Shown here one piece after another: positions 32,481-32,528 of a stretch of DNA of 32,528 nucleotides (position 1 is the first letter of the stretch; every line of letters begins with the position of its first letter). The DNA is taken from assembly GCA_947385375.1 (NCBI GenBank), contig CANDKR010000015.1, forward strand, positions 1-32,528, given 5' to 3'. This DNA is from an uncultured Clostridia bacterium (GTDB lineage Bacteria; Bacillota; Clostridia; TANB77; CAG-508). The notes under the pieces are model-generated. The model was not told the origin of the DNA, did no database searches, and saw only the letters and a program-made list of their open reading frames with translations. A program made the position numbers and the translations under genes.

Positions 32481-32528
32481 GTGCCAAGAAGAGGATTTAT
32501 AGCAAAAAGAGATGTTTTACCAGATCCA
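32481..32528 (+). CDS. rpsG: 30S ribosomal protein S7 (5' part, cut by window end)
   Basis: The first 16 codons read MPRRGFIAKRDVLPDP, the conserved start of bacterial S7, which nucleates assembly of the 30S head. It begins with GTG at 32481, 7 bases after a strong AAGGAGGG site. The gene continues beyond the window. Confidence 0.95.
   Translation, partial: MPRRGFIAKRDVLPDP

Noticed and set aside
1..32528. CRISPR arrays, tRNA or rRNA genes, insertion sequences, prophage genes
   Set aside because: I saw no regularly spaced direct repeats with unique spacers, no cloverleaf-like segments, no transposase-like frames and no phage proteins.

Overview
This window is an AT-rich chromosomal segment of a low-GC Firmicute, most likely an uncultured (gut-type) member of the Clostridia. 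That placement rests on the AT-rich codon use, strong AGGAGG ribosome binding sites, many intrinsic terminators, a DUF1836 gene, an mraZ-rsmH cell-wall cluster, and a MurE with the DNPR motif of meso-diaminopimelate-adding enzymes. It is an inference from gene content only.

Layout. Positions 1-5300 hold envelope genes: a DltB/AlgI-type MBOAT acyltransferase with an SGNH-like partner, a small membrane protein, a FlaR-like P-loop protein, and a VTT (TVP38/DedA-like) membrane protein overlapping a DUF368/PopT undecaprenyl-phosphate translocase. Positions 5300-9650 hold a DUF1836 regulator on the minus strand, an acyl-CoA synthetase-like ligase, a monofunctional glycosyltransferase, a thioredoxin-fold protein lacking CxxC, and a minus-strand membrane protein. 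Positions 9700-20970 are a division and cell wall (dcw) cluster: mraZ with three operator repeats, rsmH, an ftsL-like gene, a class B penicillin-binding protein, murE, mraY, ftsW and murG, followed by topA. No murD, murF, ftsQ/divIB, ftsA or ftsZ is present. Positions 21000-31610 are unusual: trmFO sits among five unrecognised proteins, several large, charged, coiled-coil or repetitive, plus a small one. Positions 31650 to the end hold rpsL and the start of rpsG, separated by a long imperfect palindrome and a structured leader.

Main discovery. Two otherwise intact genes, the VTT protein and the division PBP, need three +1 frameshifts to be read. All three fall exactly on an in-frame CGG codon (3956, 13289, 13740). 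Skipping the C turns CGG-N into a GGN glycine codon and restores conserved family sequence each time. In my manual scan these are the only in-frame CGG codons in roughly 10,000 codons of recognised genes, although the CGG trinucleotide occurs about sixty times across codon boundaries. Arginine is otherwise written AGA, AGG, CGT, CGA or CGC. I infer that CGG is not an ordinary arginine codon here. It is either unassigned, triggering a +1 shift, or read as a CGGN quadruplet for glycine. The PBP needs two such events, and its KTG active-site motif lies beyond the first, so the shift must be efficient if this gene is essential. Sequencing error must be excluded, but three identical C insertions before GG in an A/T-homopolymer-rich genome are not what random indels look like.

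The envelope genes make one theme: precursor synthesis (MurE, MraY, MurG), carrier recycling (PopT and perhaps the VTT protein), polymerisation and cross-linking (glycosyltransferase, FtsW, PBP) and surface acylation (MBOAT with SGNH protein).
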